64,000 nt of DNA from Hymenobacter perfusus (GCF_003944765.1 NZ_RWIU01000001.1:806001-870000), one strand, 5' to 3'. Shown: positions 9,314 through 18,844, counted from the stretch's first letter. Made by a program: numbers and translations. The notes: generated by a model not told the origin, from the sequence alone.

Positions 9314-9436
9314 TTGTTTCTACCTCTAAATCCAACCATATGATAAACATTCCGTATCCATCCATCCATTCTTTTGCGGATTTATCAAAAAAATGTACAT
9401 TTAAATCAAAACACCTTAATTCCCACAACCACGCGC

Positions 9437-10720
9437 ATGAAAAAAACCTTTTACTCTCTCTCGCTCGGTCTGGCATGTCTTACGTCGTTTTCGGCACTGG
9501 CTCAGCATAGCGTACGTGCCAACATCCTGGCCTTTGGTCAGCAGTCAACTCAGTCGGTGGGTCGCCAGTGCGCTACGATGGAAGTACTGAACGCTCAGCT
9601 CGCCGCCGACCCGCAGATGGCCCAGCGGATGGCCGCCGTTGAGGCACAAACCAACCGCTTCGCTGCCAATCCGGACGTGCGCCGTACTGCCGCCGCCGTT
9701 ACCATTCCGGTAGTTGTACACGTGCTCTATAATACCACCGTTCAGAATGTGTCGGATGCCCAGGTGCAGGCGCAGATTGATGTTCTCAATCAGGATTTCG
9801 CCAAAGCCAACGCCGATGCGTCCCTGATTCCGGCTGCTTTCGCCGGCCTGGCCGCCAACACGAACGTGCAGTTCACCCTGGCCAAGCGGACGCCCACCGG
9901 CACTGCTACCAACGGCATCATCCACAAATACACCAAAACCACTTCCTGGAGCTCTAACGACGCGGTAAAGAATTCCAAGCGCGGCGGCGATGCACCGTGG
10001 GACGCAACCAAATACCTCAACATCTGGGTGTGCAACCTGGGCCAGGGCCTGTTAGGCTACGCGCAGTTTCCCGGCGGCTCAACCAGCACCGACGGCGTGG
10101 TAGTGCTGTATTCCTCGCTGCCTGGTGGCTCGGCGGCTCCGTATAACAAAGGCCGCACGGCTACCCACGAAGTAGGCCACTATCTGAACCTGCGCCACAT
10201 CTGGGGCGATGCCAGCTGCGGCAATGACCTGGTGAGCGACACGCCCACCCAGCAGACCAGCAACTACGGCTGCCCCTCCTTCCCGAAAGTAACCTGCTCC
10301 AACGGCCCCAACGGCGACATGTTCATGAACTACATGGACTACACCGACGACGCCTGCATGTACATGTTCTCCAGCGGCCAGTCGACGCGCATGAACGCGC
10401 TGTTTGCTTCCGGTGGAGCCCGCGTAGGCCTTGCCACTTCCAACGGCGGCACCGCCCCACTGGTAGCTACCTCCGCTCCGGCCGAGCAGCTACAGGTATT
10501 TCCGAACCCCGCCACCGACCAGCTTTCCATTCGTACGGCGCTGAACACGCCCGCCAGCAACTGGCAGGCGAAAGTATATGATCTGAGCGGTTTTGAAATG
10601 AAGCAGACGCGCACTTCTGCCGAAGGCACGCTGGATGTATCGGCCCTGCCGGCCGGTTTCTACCACCTCGTTCTGACGGATGGTATCAACACCCAGCACC
10701 AGCGTTTCCGCAAAGAATAG
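9437..10720 (+). CDS. Secreted M43-family zinc metalloprotease with T9SS sorting domain
   Basis: The ATG at 9437 starts a lysine-led signal peptide (MKKTFYSLSLGLACL...ALA); 427 residues. The zinc motif 'HEVGHYLNLRH' (HExxHxxxxxH) is followed by the cysteine-rich segment 'DTPTQQTSNYGCP' and the Met-turn region 'MNYMDYTDDACMYMFS', as in cytophagalysin/pappalysin-type M43 peptidases. The C-terminal ~80 residues form a T9SS type A sorting domain ('VFPNPATDQLSIR ... GFYHLVLTDG'). It is predicted to be exported as a zymogen and to degrade protein outside the cell. The next gene is a close paralogue, so this is a tandem duplication. Confidence 0.92.
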   Translation: MKKTFYSLSLGLACLTSFSALAQHSVRANILAFGQQSTQSVGRQCATMEVLNAQLAADPQMAQRMAAVEAQTNRFAANPDVRRTAAAVTIPVVVHVLYNTTVQNVSDAQVQAQIDVLNQDFAKANADASLIPAAFAGLAANTNVQFTLAKRTPTGTATNGIIHKYTKTTSWSSNDAVKNSKRGGDAPWDATKYLNIWVCNLGQGLLGYAQFPGGSTSTDGVVVLYSSLPGGSAAPYNKGRTATHEVGHYLNLRHIWGDASCGNDLVSDTPTQQTSNYGCPSFPKVTCSNGPNGDMFMNYMDYTDDACMYMFSSGQSTRMNALFASGGARVGLATSNGGTAPLVATSAPAEQLQVFPNPATDQLSIRTALNTPASNWQAKVYDLSGFEMKQTRTSAEGTLDVSALPAGFYHLVLTDGINTQHQRFRKE

Positions 10721-10747
10721 ATTCGTACCCGTACGCCTGATACTGAA

Positions 10748-10777
10748 TGCCTGCCCGGAAGTAGCTCCGGGCAGGCA
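10748..10777 (+). terminator. Hairpin after first M43 protease
   Basis: Arms TGCCTGCCCGGA (10748-10759) and TCCGGGCAGGCA (10766-10777) pair perfectly. The T-run after it is poor, so termination is likely but not certain. Confidence 0.55.
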
Positions 10778-10973
10778 TTGTATTTATTGCAGATATGTAC
10801 AATTAGCAGAATCAAGGCAAAAACCACTTCAATTTGCAATTACAAGCAACATAAACGTGATTTATTTAAATATTTTCAATAATTTGCCCTCCTGTTCCCC
10901 TTTCTCACAACCACCACACCTAGTTGCGTAATACTCGTTCTCATTTCTCACCACAACCATTTACACGTTCCGT

Positions 10974-12677
10974 ATGAAGAAAACCATTTACTCGCTCGCT
11001 CTGGCCTTCTTGGGTCTGGGAGCTTCTCTCTCGGCTGAGGCCCAGACGCGCCAGTGCTCCACTATGGAAAATCTGGCGACCCAGCTCGCGGCCGATCCGG
11101 CCATGGCCCAGCGTCTGGCAGCTATTGAGAATCAGACGAACTCGTTCGTTGACAATCCGCTTGCGCTACGTACTTCGGCCGTAGTGACTATCCCGGTAGT
11201 AGTGCACGTACTGTATAACACTACTGCCCAGAACGTGTCGGATGCCCAGATTCAGTCGCAGATTGCCGTGCTGAACGAGGACTTCAACAAGCTGAACGCC
11301 GACGTGAGCAAGACGCCCTCGGCCTTTGCTGGGCTGGCGGCCAACGTGGGCATTCAGTTCGTACTGGCTAAGCAAACCCCAACCGGAGCCGCTACCACCG
11401 GCATCGAGCGCAAATCGACGACCCGTACCAGCTGGGGCACCGATGACGCCATGAAAAAGGTGAGCACCGGCGGCCTCGACGCCTGGAACTCGGCCAAGTA
11501 CCTGAACCTGTGGGTTTGCAACCTCTCGGGTGGTGTGCTGGGTTACGCTCAGTTTCCCGGCGGCGCAGCCGCTACCGACGGCGTGGTTATCCTGAGCTCG
11601 GGCTTCGGCCGGAATGGTTCGGCCGCAGCTCCGTTCAACCTGGGCCGCACGGCTACCCACGAAGTAGGCCACTGGCTGAACCTGCGCCACATCTGGGGCG
11701 ATGCCAGCTGCGGCAATGACCTGGTGAGCGACACGCCCACCCAGCAGACCAGCAACGGCGGCTGCCCTTCCTTCCCGAAAGTGACCTGCTCCAACGGCCC
11801 CAACGGCGACATGTTCATGAACTACATGGACTACACCGACGACGCCTGCATGTACATGTTCTCCAACGGTCAGTCCTCGCGCATGAATGCGCTGTTCGCT
11901 ACGGGTGGCGCCCGCGCTGGCTTGCTGACTTCTACCGGCGGCACGGCTCCCGGCGGCGGCGGTACCCCTACTACTCCTACCTATTGCGCGAGCAAAGGCG
12001 GCAACGTATCGTATGAGTGGGTTGACTTCGTGCAGCTCGGCTCCATCAGCCGCACCTCGGGGGCCAACGCCGGCTACTACGACGGTACGGCCCTGGGCAC
12101 CACGGTAACGGCCGGGTCTTCGCAGACCATCAGCTACTCGGCCGGCTATGCTTCTACGGCGTACACCGAGTACTGGAAAGTATATGTTGACTACAACCAG
12201 GACGGTGACTTCTCCGATTCGGGCGAACTGGTAGCCAGCCGCAGCAGCGCTTCGGCCAGCACCCTCACCAGCACCTTCACGGTGCCCGCCACGGCCAAGA
12301 GCGGCAAAACCCGCCTGCGCATCGTGATGAGCGACGCCTCGGCCACCACCAGCTGCAACAGCTACAGCTACGGCGAAACCGAAGATTACAGCATTACTAT
12401 TTCGGGCGGCACGGCGCGTCAGTCGGGTGCTACGGCCGAATCGGTGGGCTACCGCATCTTCCCGAACCCGGCTACCGATGTGCTCAACATCGAGGTACCC
12501 GCTTCCATCGACAACAAAGCCGTAACGGTGACGGTGTACGATGTACGCGGTGCCCAGATGAAGCAGGTAAGCTTTGACGGCAACCTGCTGAACGTGGGCG
12601 GCCTGGCCAAAGGCGTGTACACCCTGCGCATTGCCGATGGGCAGCAGGTAACGCACCAGCGCTTCATTAAGGAATAA
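10974..12677 (+). CDS. Secreted M43-family metalloprotease with GEVED domain and T9SS sorting domain
   Basis: This 567-residue paralogue of the preceding protease has a signal peptide (MKKTIYSLALAFLGLGASL...AEA) and the zinc motif 'HEVGHWLNLRH'. The cysteine and Met-turn regions are nearly identical to the upstream copy. It differs by an inserted beta-sandwich GEVED-type domain around residues 340-480 ('WKVYVDYNQDGDFSDSGELV', 'LRIVMSDAS', 'YGETEDYSI'), then the sorting domain 'IFPNPATDVLNIEV'. The GEVED module probably binds substrate or cell-surface glycan. The strong nucleotide match over the catalytic core suggests recent duplication or gene conversion. Confidence 0.93.
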   Translation: MKKTIYSLALAFLGLGASLSAEAQTRQCSTMENLATQLAADPAMAQRLAAIENQTNSFVDNPLALRTSAVVTIPVVVHVLYNTTAQNVSDAQIQSQIAVLNEDFNKLNADVSKTPSAFAGLAANVGIQFVLAKQTPTGAATTGIERKSTTRTSWGTDDAMKKVSTGGLDAWNSAKYLNLWVCNLSGGVLGYAQFPGGAAATDGVVILSSGFGRNGSAAAPFNLGRTATHEVGHWLNLRHIWGDASCGNDLVSDTPTQQTSNGGCPSFPKVTCSNGPNGDMFMNYMDYTDDACMYMFSNGQSSRMNALFATGGARAGLLTSTGGTAPGGGGTPTTPTYCASKGGNVSYEWVDFVQLGSISRTSGANAGYYDGTALGTTVTAGSSQTISYSAGYASTAYTEYWKVYVDYNQDGDFSDSGELVASRSSASASTLTSTFTVPATAKSGKTRLRIVMSDASATTSCNSYSYGETEDYSITISGGTARQSGATAESVGYRIFPNPATDVLNIEVPASIDNKAVTVTVYDVRGAQMKQVSFDGNLLNVGGLAKGVYTLRIADGQQVTHQRFIKE

Positions 12678-12702
12678 CGAACCGGCTTCGGCTTCGTTAA
12701 AT

Positions 12703-12743
12703 GCAAAAAGCCCCTTCTCCACATCGGAGAAGGGGCTTTTTGC
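12703..12743. terminator. Bidirectional terminator
   Basis: An 18-bp perfect stem (GCAAAAAGCCCCTTCTCC and its complement, loop ACATC) lies between convergent genes ending at 12677 and 12762. Confidence 0.9.
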
Positions 12744-12761
12744 GTCTGGCAGATACGCTGG

Positions 12762-14888
12762 CTACTTCACGAAGCGCTGCACTACCGAGCCGGTGGCGGT
12801 TTGCACCTGCAGCAGATAGCTGCGGCCGGTGGGCAGGTTGGTCACCGACACGTCCAGCACCCGCTGCGAGGCCGGCAATGTGCGCTGCTCCTGCCACACC
12901 ACGCGGCCGGTAGCATCCAGGATGCGGAGGGTAACGGGGCCGGTCAGCGCGTTGCGGAGCTGGACGTGCAGCGTGGCAGTGGCAGGATTGGGATAGAGCG
13001 TGAAGCCTTCGGCCGGGGAGCCGGTTACCACTTCCACGCTACTGTGCTGGCCGGTACCATCCACATCAAGCTGGTGCAGGCGGTAGTAGAGCGGACCGGC
13101 GGGCGGCGTGACATCGATGAAGGCGTACTGTTGCAGCGTGGTGCTGGTGCCCTGGGCCGCCACACGGCCCACCGGCGCGAACTGCCGCCCATCCACGCTA
13201 CGCTCCACTTCAAAGTACGCACTGTGGGTTTCAGAAGCCGTGCGCCACTGCAAAGCCACGCCGTTGCGCTGCGCTCGGGCCGTAAAGGCCACCAGCTGCA
13301 CCGGCAGCGGCTGCAGCACTACCGGCGGCGTGGTGGCGCAGGCACTGACAGGGTCGTACACAATCTGGATGGCGTTGCCCCGGGCCAGCAGCCCCACGGC
13401 GTAGGAGTTCACCAGCTTCTCGTTGCCGGCATTGGAGGCCCAGCGGTGGCTGGTAGCCGTGGTGTTCCCCCCAATAGGGTTGATGTAGGGGTTCGAGAAG
13501 CTGGGGCCCAGCAATGAGTCGTTCCAGAAGATGTAGTCGGCCGCGCCGTCGTTGCCGGGGCGCACATCCTGCACCGAAATACCTGTATCGGGAGCCTGCT
13601 CGCAGTCCCAGATGGGGAAGTTCACCGGGCCCACGCCGCTCGAAAAAGTCACGCTCAGATTGGTCTGGTTCATGGTGGTACCGGCGTCGGTTTTACCATC
13701 CCACACGAACGTATTATCCCCGATGACGGTGGGTTTCTCCAGCACCCGGTCCTGGGTGCGGTCGTAGAGGTTGTTCCGGTCGCCATCAATGAACACTACC
13801 CCAAAACCGGCCTGATCTACGCGCAGCGTGAAGGTGGTGACGCCACCGCTGCAGCTGGTGGTTACCGTAGGGTTGTTGGGCCGGGGTGAGGTGGGGTAAA
13901 TGACCGGGTCGGGGTTGTTCACGAACAGCTTGTACTCGGGGTAGCCGGCGTTGCTGTTCTGGCTTTTGCGCTTGTCCTTGAAGTTGCCCGCCACGTTGGT
14001 GCCCTGGCTGTTGGCCACCAGAATCACGCCGAAGGGCTGGATACCGGCGTAGCTGACCCGCTTCACGAAGAAGCTCTGGTTGTTGAAGTTCAGGTTCGGA
14101 ATCAGCGGGTAGAGCACAAACGACGAGGACAGCGCGTTGGTCCCGCCGGCGGCCGTGAACGACCAGTGCTGCGAGTACAGCCGGCCCGGCTTCTCGCTGG
14201 TGGCGTCGCGCACCGTGAAGTCCCACAGGTCGTACCAGGATTTGTTCTGGGCCACGCCTACGGCGCTGCCGGCCGCATCTACCTCCATAAACTCCACCCA
14301 GTAGTCGCGGGCCGGGGCCGAGGCGACCGGAGCGTACACGAACGGGTTATAGCCGGCCGCCGGGCTGGTATTACCGGCCAGGTAGCGAGGGCCGGCCGCC
14401 GCTTCCTCGGGCGTGGCGATGTAGCCGGGCTGGCTGGGGGCCAGGTTCACGGCTCCTTCGGTGCTGGTCGTCTGGGGCTCCAGGTAGTGGGTGGAGGCTA
14501 CCTGCTCCGCGTTATTGCCATCCAGATACTTCACCTGCAACCGCAGACGGCCGTTGTTGACGGCGGCGGCATCGTTGCTGCGGATGCGGCGCACCCCGAA
14601 GTACAGGGTTTCGCCACCGTTCATCCGTACGTACAGGCGTTGGTCGGCGGGGGCGCCTTCCTTCAAAAAATATCGAGAGTTGGAGGTGGCACTGGCTACG
14701 TCCCCGTCGTTGTGCTGGAGGTAGCCCACGAAGTTGTTGGCGCCGGTGGCCGTGCCCCGGGTACCGGTACCGGGCGTGAGGTTTTTGGATCCCTCGGCGC
14801 GGGCCTCCGGCGCTATTGCCGCCAGGGCCGCCAGGAGTAGGAAGGGACGCGCACTACGGCGCAGCCAGACGGGAAAATGTAGGGTCAT
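12762..14888 (-). CDS. Secreted T9SS type A sorting-domain protein of unknown function
   Basis: The ATG at 14888 begins a signal peptide (MTLHFPVWLRRSARPFLLLA...ARA); 708 residues. The N-terminal part contains 'VGYLQHNDGDVASATS' and many aromatic beta-strands but no catalytic motif I recognise. A segment around residues 330-400 reads like an Ig-like or FlgD-like module ('VVFIDGDRNNLYDRTQDR', 'NTFVWDGKTDAG'). A fibronectin-like module follows ('ALQWRTASETHSAYFEVERS'), common before sorting domains. The C-terminus is a sorting domain ('LYPNPATATLHVQL ... YLLQVQTATGSVVQRFVK'). It probably forms or decorates an extracellular structure; function not assigned. Confidence 0.8.
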   Translation of the reverse strand: MTLHFPVWLRRSARPFLLLAALAAIAPEARAEGSKNLTPGTGTRGTATGANNFVGYLQHNDGDVASATSNSRYFLKEGAPADQRLYVRMNGGETLYFGVRRIRSNDAAAVNNGRLRLQVKYLDGNNAEQVASTHYLEPQTTSTEGAVNLAPSQPGYIATPEEAAAGPRYLAGNTSPAAGYNPFVYAPVASAPARDYWVEFMEVDAAGSAVGVAQNKSWYDLWDFTVRDATSEKPGRLYSQHWSFTAAGGTNALSSSFVLYPLIPNLNFNNQSFFVKRVSYAGIQPFGVILVANSQGTNVAGNFKDKRKSQNSNAGYPEYKLFVNNPDPVIYPTSPRPNNPTVTTSCSGGVTTFTLRVDQAGFGVVFIDGDRNNLYDRTQDRVLEKPTVIGDNTFVWDGKTDAGTTMNQTNLSVTFSSGVGPVNFPIWDCEQAPDTGISVQDVRPGNDGAADYIFWNDSLLGPSFSNPYINPIGGNTTATSHRWASNAGNEKLVNSYAVGLLARGNAIQIVYDPVSACATTPPVVLQPLPVQLVAFTARAQRNGVALQWRTASETHSAYFEVERSVDGRQFAPVGRVAAQGTSTTLQQYAFIDVTPPAGPLYYRLHQLDVDGTGQHSSVEVVTGSPAEGFTLYPNPATATLHVQLRNALTGPVTLRILDATGRVVWQEQRTLPASQRVLDVSVTNLPTGRSYLLQVQTATGSVVQRFVK

Positions 14889-15199
14889 AAATGGAAATAA
14901 TGGAACAGAGAAAGGACAGGTAAACAAGCAGAAGTCGTGTCATTACGGGAAGAACACGTCTCGAAACGACACACAAGTTTAGCAGATATTCTCCTAAGTA
15001 TCTGAATAACAAAATACATGATGCCAAATTGGATCGGCGACGGCGGGAGCATCCAGGCAAACCGGATTGGGCCGACGACCCGGCTTCCGCCTCGCTCCGG
15101 CCCGGTAATTGTCACCTGCCGCCCGAATTGTACCTTGCTCAAAACCTTTTAGTACTGCCTCAGTAAAGAAGCCTGCCCATTGTTCTGCTCCCGACCCGT
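14889..15199. other. Intergenic region without gene
   Basis: A 311-bp divergent spacer between the T9SS protein and sixA. It presumably holds both promoters; a TACCTTGC string near 15130 weakly resembles a -7 box. I see no RNA gene or repeat here. Confidence 0.5.
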
Positions 15200-15691
15200 A
15201 TGAAGACCTTGTACCTGATGCGCCACGCCAAATCGAGCTGGAGCTTTGACGATTTGAGCGACCAGCAGCGCCCCCTCAACGACCGGGGCCGCGATGATGC
15301 CCCCCTCATGGGCCAGGCCCTGACTAAGCGCAACACGAAGCTGGATCTGTTGGTAAGCTCCCCCGCCGTGCGCGCCCTGAGCACGGCCGCGCTGGTAGCC
15401 CACGAGCTGGAATATCCGGCCGATAAAATTGAGGTGGTAGAGGCCATTTACGAAGCTACCGTGCCCGATTTGCTGGCCGTTGTGCGCCAACTACCCGATA
15501 CGGCCGACTCTGTGCTGCTGGTGGGCCACAACAACACCCTCACCGATTTCGCCAACCTGCTTTCCCCCAGCGAAATCCCCGAAATGCCTACCGCAGCCAT
15601 CGTGTGCCTCAAGTTCAGCACCGACCAGTGGGCCCGGGTGGACCGCGCCAACGCGGAGTACTACTTCTTCGACAAACCGAAAAACCAATAG
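15200..15691 (+). CDS. sixA: SixA-type phosphohistidine phosphatase
   Basis: This 163-residue histidine phosphatase starts with the catalytic 'YLMRHAKSSW' (RHG-type motif with the phospho-accepting His at about residue 9). It also has 'LLVGHNNTLTDFANLL', containing the second catalytic His. SixA-type enzymes remove phosphate from histidine in phosphotransfer proteins. It precedes ppk1 on the same strand with 133 bp between them, filled by a degenerate repeat, so a phosphate/polyphosphate link is possible but only contextual. Confidence 0.9.
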   Translation: MKTLYLMRHAKSSWSFDDLSDQQRPLNDRGRDDAPLMGQALTKRNTKLDLLVSSPAVRALSTAALVAHELEYPADKIEVVEAIYEATVPDLLAVVRQLPDTADSVLLVGHNNTLTDFANLLSPSEIPEMPTAAIVCLKFSTDQWARVDRANAEYYFFDKPKNQ

Positions 15692-15705
15692 CCAATTGCT
15701 GGTTT

Positions 15706-15816
15706 TTGGTTGATAGCTTTTAGTTGCTGGTTGTCAGTTGCCGGTTTTAGCGCTTAGTTCTGACACTCAAAACCCGCAGCCAATAAATCACAACTAAAAG
15801 CCAACAACCGGCAACT
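15706..15816. repeat. Degenerate TTAGTTG-type inverted repeat
   Basis: The sixA-ppk1 spacer is built from variants of TTAGTTG/TTGGTTG (for example TAGTTGCTGGTTGTCAGTTG at 15721) with inverted counterparts at 15790-15816 (CAACTAAAAGCCAACAACCG). The same unit appears inside purM (47573-47607) and purQ (54661-54690). Confidence 0.6.
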
Positions 15817-15824
15817 CCTCACCT

Positions 15825-17942
15825 ATGTCCGAACCCAAACAGGCGCAGCCCCGGCTGCTGAACCGCGAGCTAAGCTGGCTGACCTTTAACCGCCGCGTGC
15901 TCCAGGAAGCCCAGAACCCCGAGGTGCCGCTGCTGGAGCGCATTAAGTTTCTGGCCATTTTCAGCAGCAACTTGGACGAGTACTTTAAGGTGCGCGTGGC
16001 CACCCTGCGCCGCTTGGTGAAGCTCAAGAAGAAAACCCGCGCCAAGCTGGGCGACGACCCCGCCGAGCAGCTCCACGACCTGCTGCAGGAGGTGGGCCGC
16101 CAGCAGCAGGAGTTTGGCGACACATTCCGCAACCAGATTCTGCCAGGGCTGCGCGCGGAGCATATCCACCTGATTTCGGAGCATGACCTGAGCGACGAGC
16201 AGCGCGCCTGGGTGCAGGAGTATTTCCGGACTAATGTGCAGGACTTGCTCTCGCCCATTATTCTGGATGAGAATCTGCATCACCTGTTTCTGCGCGACCA
16301 GAGCGTATACCTCACGTTCCTGCTCACGCAGCCCGAGAACCGTAAAAAGCACGACGGCGAGCGGGTGGTGACGATGGAGCTGCCCGCCAAGCGCCACGGC
16401 GGCCGCTTCGTGCGCCTGCCCGACGTGGGCCAGGAGCGGTACGTGATGTTCCTCGACGACGTGATTCGCTGCTGTGCCCAGGAGCTGTTTCCGAAGTACC
16501 AGAAAGTACAGGTACACGCCATCAAACTCTCCCGCGACGCCGAGCTGGATATTCAGGAAGAAGTATCGGACAACCTGCTGGCCAAAATCAAGAGCAGCCT
16601 GCAGAAGCGCGAAACCGGCTTTCCGGCCCGCCTGCTCTATGACCCCGCCATGCCGAAGGAGGTATTGCGGGCCATCATGCAGAAAACCGGCATTGGCAAA
16701 GATGAACTGGTGGAAGGCAGCCGCTACCACAACTTCCGCGACTTTTTCGGCTTTCCTGATTTTGGGCTGGCCCACCTGCAGTACGAGCCCATGCCGCCGC
16801 TGCCCCACCCTACCCTGCCCCGCACGGGAGCCATGCTGCCCGCCATTGCCCAGCGCGACCACCTGCTGCACCCGCCCTACCAGTCCTTCGACTACGTAAC
16901 GCGCCTGCTGACCGAAGCCGCCAAAGACCCGCAGGTAAGTGGCATCAGCATGACGCTTTACCGGGTAGCCGGCAAGAGCGAAGTGGCCAAAGCGCTGCTG
17001 AAAGCCGTGAAAAACGGCAAGCAGGTGACAGTGGTGGTAGAGCTGAAAGCCCGCTTCGATGAGGAAAGCAACATGTTCTGGGCCGAGAAGCTCCAGAAGG
17101 CCGGGGCCAACGTCATCTTCGGGATTTCCGACCTCAAGGTCCACAGCAAGCTGCTGCTCATCACGCGGGCCGAGGAAGGCCACAACCGGCTGTACGCATA
17201 CCTGAGCACGGGTAACTTCAACGAGAAAACCAGTGAGCTGTACGCCGACCACGGCGTGTTTACCAGCAACCCGGAAATTACGCGGGAAGTAGCCGAGGTA
17301 TTCCGCTACTTCCACGACCGGCAGGACAAAACCGGGGCGTTCCAGCACCTGCTGGTAGCTCCGTTTGAGCTGCGCGAAAAATTGGTGGCACTGATAGACG
17401 CCGAGATTGAGCGGGCCCGACGCGGGGAGGATGCCTACATCATTCTGAAGCTGAATGCGCTGCAGGATGACCGGATGATTCTCAAGCTCTACGAGGCCAG
17501 TGAAGCGGGCGTGCGGGTGGAATTGCTCATCCGGGGTATCTCCTGCCTGATTCCGGACCTGGACGGGCAGAGCCGCAACATCTCGCAGCGCGGCATGGTC
17601 GACCGGTTCCTGGAACACGCCCGGGTGTACGTGTTTGGCAACGGCGGCGACGAGAAAGTGTACGTGGCTTCTTCTGACTGGATGGCCCGCAACCTGGACC
17701 GTCGGGTGGAGGTGGCCTTCCCAATTCTGCAGCCCGATTTGCGCGCCGAAGTCCGGCACCTGCTGGACCTGCAGCGCCAAGACAACGTGAAGGCCCGCGA
17801 CTGGCAGAACAACTTCCTGGGGCAGGAGGAGGCCGCCGAAAAAGGCCGCGTCCGTTCCCAGTTCGATACCTACGCGTACCTCAAAAGCCTGAACAAAAAA
17901 CCAGCCGCCCGCCCCCGCAAGCCGGCGGCGCCTAAGGGCTAA
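15825..17942 (+). CDS. ppk1: Polyphosphate kinase 1
   Basis: The 705-residue protein has the PPK1 order of domains: N-terminal 'NRELSWLTFNRRVL' (about residue 14) and 'LAIFSSNLDEYFKVRV'. The catalytic halves follow, with 'SITMTLYRVA'-like 'GISMTLYRVAGKSEVAKALL', the arginine-containing 'ELKARFDEESN', the autophosphorylated His in 'DLKVHSKLLLI', 'YLSTGNFNEKTSELYAD' and 'DWMARNLDRRVEVAFPI'. It makes and reverses long-chain polyphosphate from ATP at the inner membrane. A Lys/Pro/Ala-rich tail ends the protein. A REP-like hairpin begins 28 bp after the stop. Confidence 0.96.
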   Translation: MSEPKQAQPRLLNRELSWLTFNRRVLQEAQNPEVPLLERIKFLAIFSSNLDEYFKVRVATLRRLVKLKKKTRAKLGDDPAEQLHDLLQEVGRQQQEFGDTFRNQILPGLRAEHIHLISEHDLSDEQRAWVQEYFRTNVQDLLSPIILDENLHHLFLRDQSVYLTFLLTQPENRKKHDGERVVTMELPAKRHGGRFVRLPDVGQERYVMFLDDVIRCCAQELFPKYQKVQVHAIKLSRDAELDIQEEVSDNLLAKIKSSLQKRETGFPARLLYDPAMPKEVLRAIMQKTGIGKDELVEGSRYHNFRDFFGFPDFGLAHLQYEPMPPLPHPTLPRTGAMLPAIAQRDHLLHPPYQSFDYVTRLLTEAAKDPQVSGISMTLYRVAGKSEVAKALLKAVKNGKQVTVVVELKARFDEESNMFWAEKLQKAGANVIFGISDLKVHSKLLLITRAEEGHNRLYAYLSTGNFNEKTSELYADHGVFTSNPEITREVAEVFRYFHDRQDKTGAFQHLLVAPFELREKLVALIDAEIERARRGEDAYIILKLNALQDDRMILKLYEASEAGVRVELLIRGISCLIPDLDGQSRNISQRGMVDRFLEHARVYVFGNGGDEKVYVASSDWMARNLDRRVEVAFPILQPDLRAEVRHLLDLQRQDNVKARDWQNNFLGQEEAAEKGRVRSQFDTYAYLKSLNKKPAARPRKPAAPKG

Positions 17943-17969
17943 CCAGAATCCGTATTACTTCTTACCACG

Positions 17970-18000
17970 CCGGTCCGGCGGCTGCAAGCCGTCGGACCGG
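17970..18000. repeat. REP-like hairpin, single copy after ppk1
   Basis: CCGGTCCGGCGGCT-GCA-AGCCG... folds into a ~14-bp stem with one G·T pair. It is closely related to the inverted pair at 19596-19714. It may also act as the ppk1 terminator. Confidence 0.65.
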
Positions 18001-18075
18001 TTGTCGTTCGGGCCCGCCACGCTGCCCAAAGCCGTGGAAATGTCAGCCCGGCAACGGTGCCGGGCGGCGCAACGG

Positions 18076-18420
18076 CTACTGCCGGCGGGGGCGCGGAGGC
18101 GTAACGCGGGGCTGAGTAGCGTGCAGCGTAATGACTACCAGGGAATCGGGAGAGGGAATGGGGTACTGCACGGCGAGGTGGCGGGGGTAGCTAACCACCA
18201 GCACCTGCGGCCCGGCCGGCACCATGAGGTGGAACACGCCATCGGCATTGGTACTGGTGGCCACAACGGTACCCTTCAGCAGCACCGACGCCCCCGCCAG
18301 CGGTACTGATGCCGGATTCAGCACCCGGCCTGTACACACCACCGAATCGGGCCGCGTCTGGGCCGAAGCGGTGGTGGCCGCCAGCAGGCTGCCAGCCAGC
18401 AGAATGTAGCGGGCGCGCAT
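18076..18420 (-). CDS. Small secreted carboxypeptidase-regulatory-like domain protein
   Basis: This 114-residue protein has a signal peptide (MRARYILLAGSLLAATTASA). It then has a single CarboxypepD_reg-like beta-sandwich: 'VCTGRVLNPASVPLAGASVL', 'GTVVATSTNADGVFHLMVPA' and 'LVVSYPRHLAVQ'. Such modules are usually the N-terminal part of TonB-dependent transporters or of surface proteins; here it stands alone and ends in 'PPRPRRQ'. It lies 7 bp downstream of the next gene on the same strand, so the two may be co-transcribed. Its role is unknown. Confidence 0.7.
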   Translation of the reverse strand: MRARYILLAGSLLAATTASAQTRPDSVVCTGRVLNPASVPLAGASVLLKGTVVATSTNADGVFHLMVPAGPQVLVVSYPRHLAVQYPIPSPDSLVVITLHATQPRVTPPRPRRQ

Positions 18421-18427
18421 GGCCGGG

Positions 18428-18844
18428 TTAGGCCGGGTTTTTGGTGGCGGTACGCGCGGCCCGGGGGCGACGGGCTTTGGTTTCGGCAGGAACTTCCGCC
18501 TCAGCCGGGGCCGGCAGCTTCCGGCGCTTAGTCACCTTTTCGGCCAGCTGCCCGGCCGTTTTGCGGCTGGCTTTTGTAACCGGCTCTTCCCGCTCCTGCT
18601 CCGGCGAGTCGTACAGGTGGGCATCCAGCAGGCCGGCCAGTTGCTCGGGGAAGAGCTGGCCGGCGGCCTTGGCGGGTGCTCCGGCGCGCTGCGCCCGCTT
18701 GGCCCGCTGCCGCAGAATCTGGTCGGTGAGATGCTTCACGGTTTTGCTGATACCCTTGGGCAGTTTTGCGCCGGGGGCTAGCCCGATGTGCGGCGTGAGG
18801 GTAGCAGTAAGCTCTTCCAGCAGGAGTTTTTTGGCAGGTTTCAT
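18428..18844 (-). CDS. Hypothetical protein with basic Ala/Lys/Pro-rich tail
   Basis: The 138-residue protein has an N-terminal helical part ('KKLLLEELTATLTPHIGLAP', 'KGISKTVKHLTDQILRQRAK') and a long basic, proline- and alanine-rich C-terminus ('KARRPRAARTATKNPA') resembling histone H1-like tails of bacterial nucleoid proteins. No conserved catalytic motif is seen. Homologues with the 'L.P..GLAPGAKLPK' start are, as far as I recall, short Bacteroidota proteins without assigned function. DNA binding is possible but unproven. An 11-bp hairpin lies 32-57 bases upstream of its start. Confidence 0.6.
   Translation of the reverse strand: MKPAKKLLLEELTATLTPHIGLAPGAKLPKGISKTVKHLTDQILRQRAKRAQRAGAPAKAAGQLFPEQLAGLLDAHLYDSPEQEREEPVTKASRKTAGQLAEKVTKRRKLPAPAEAEVPAETKARRPRAARTATKNPA

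Noticed and set aside
11166..12722. 518-codon minus-strand open frame opposite the second M43 protease
   Set aside because: Antisense shadow with no domain; it also runs through the terminator.
15870..17780. 636-codon minus-strand open frame opposite ppk1
   Set aside because: Antisense shadow of a well-conserved PPK1.
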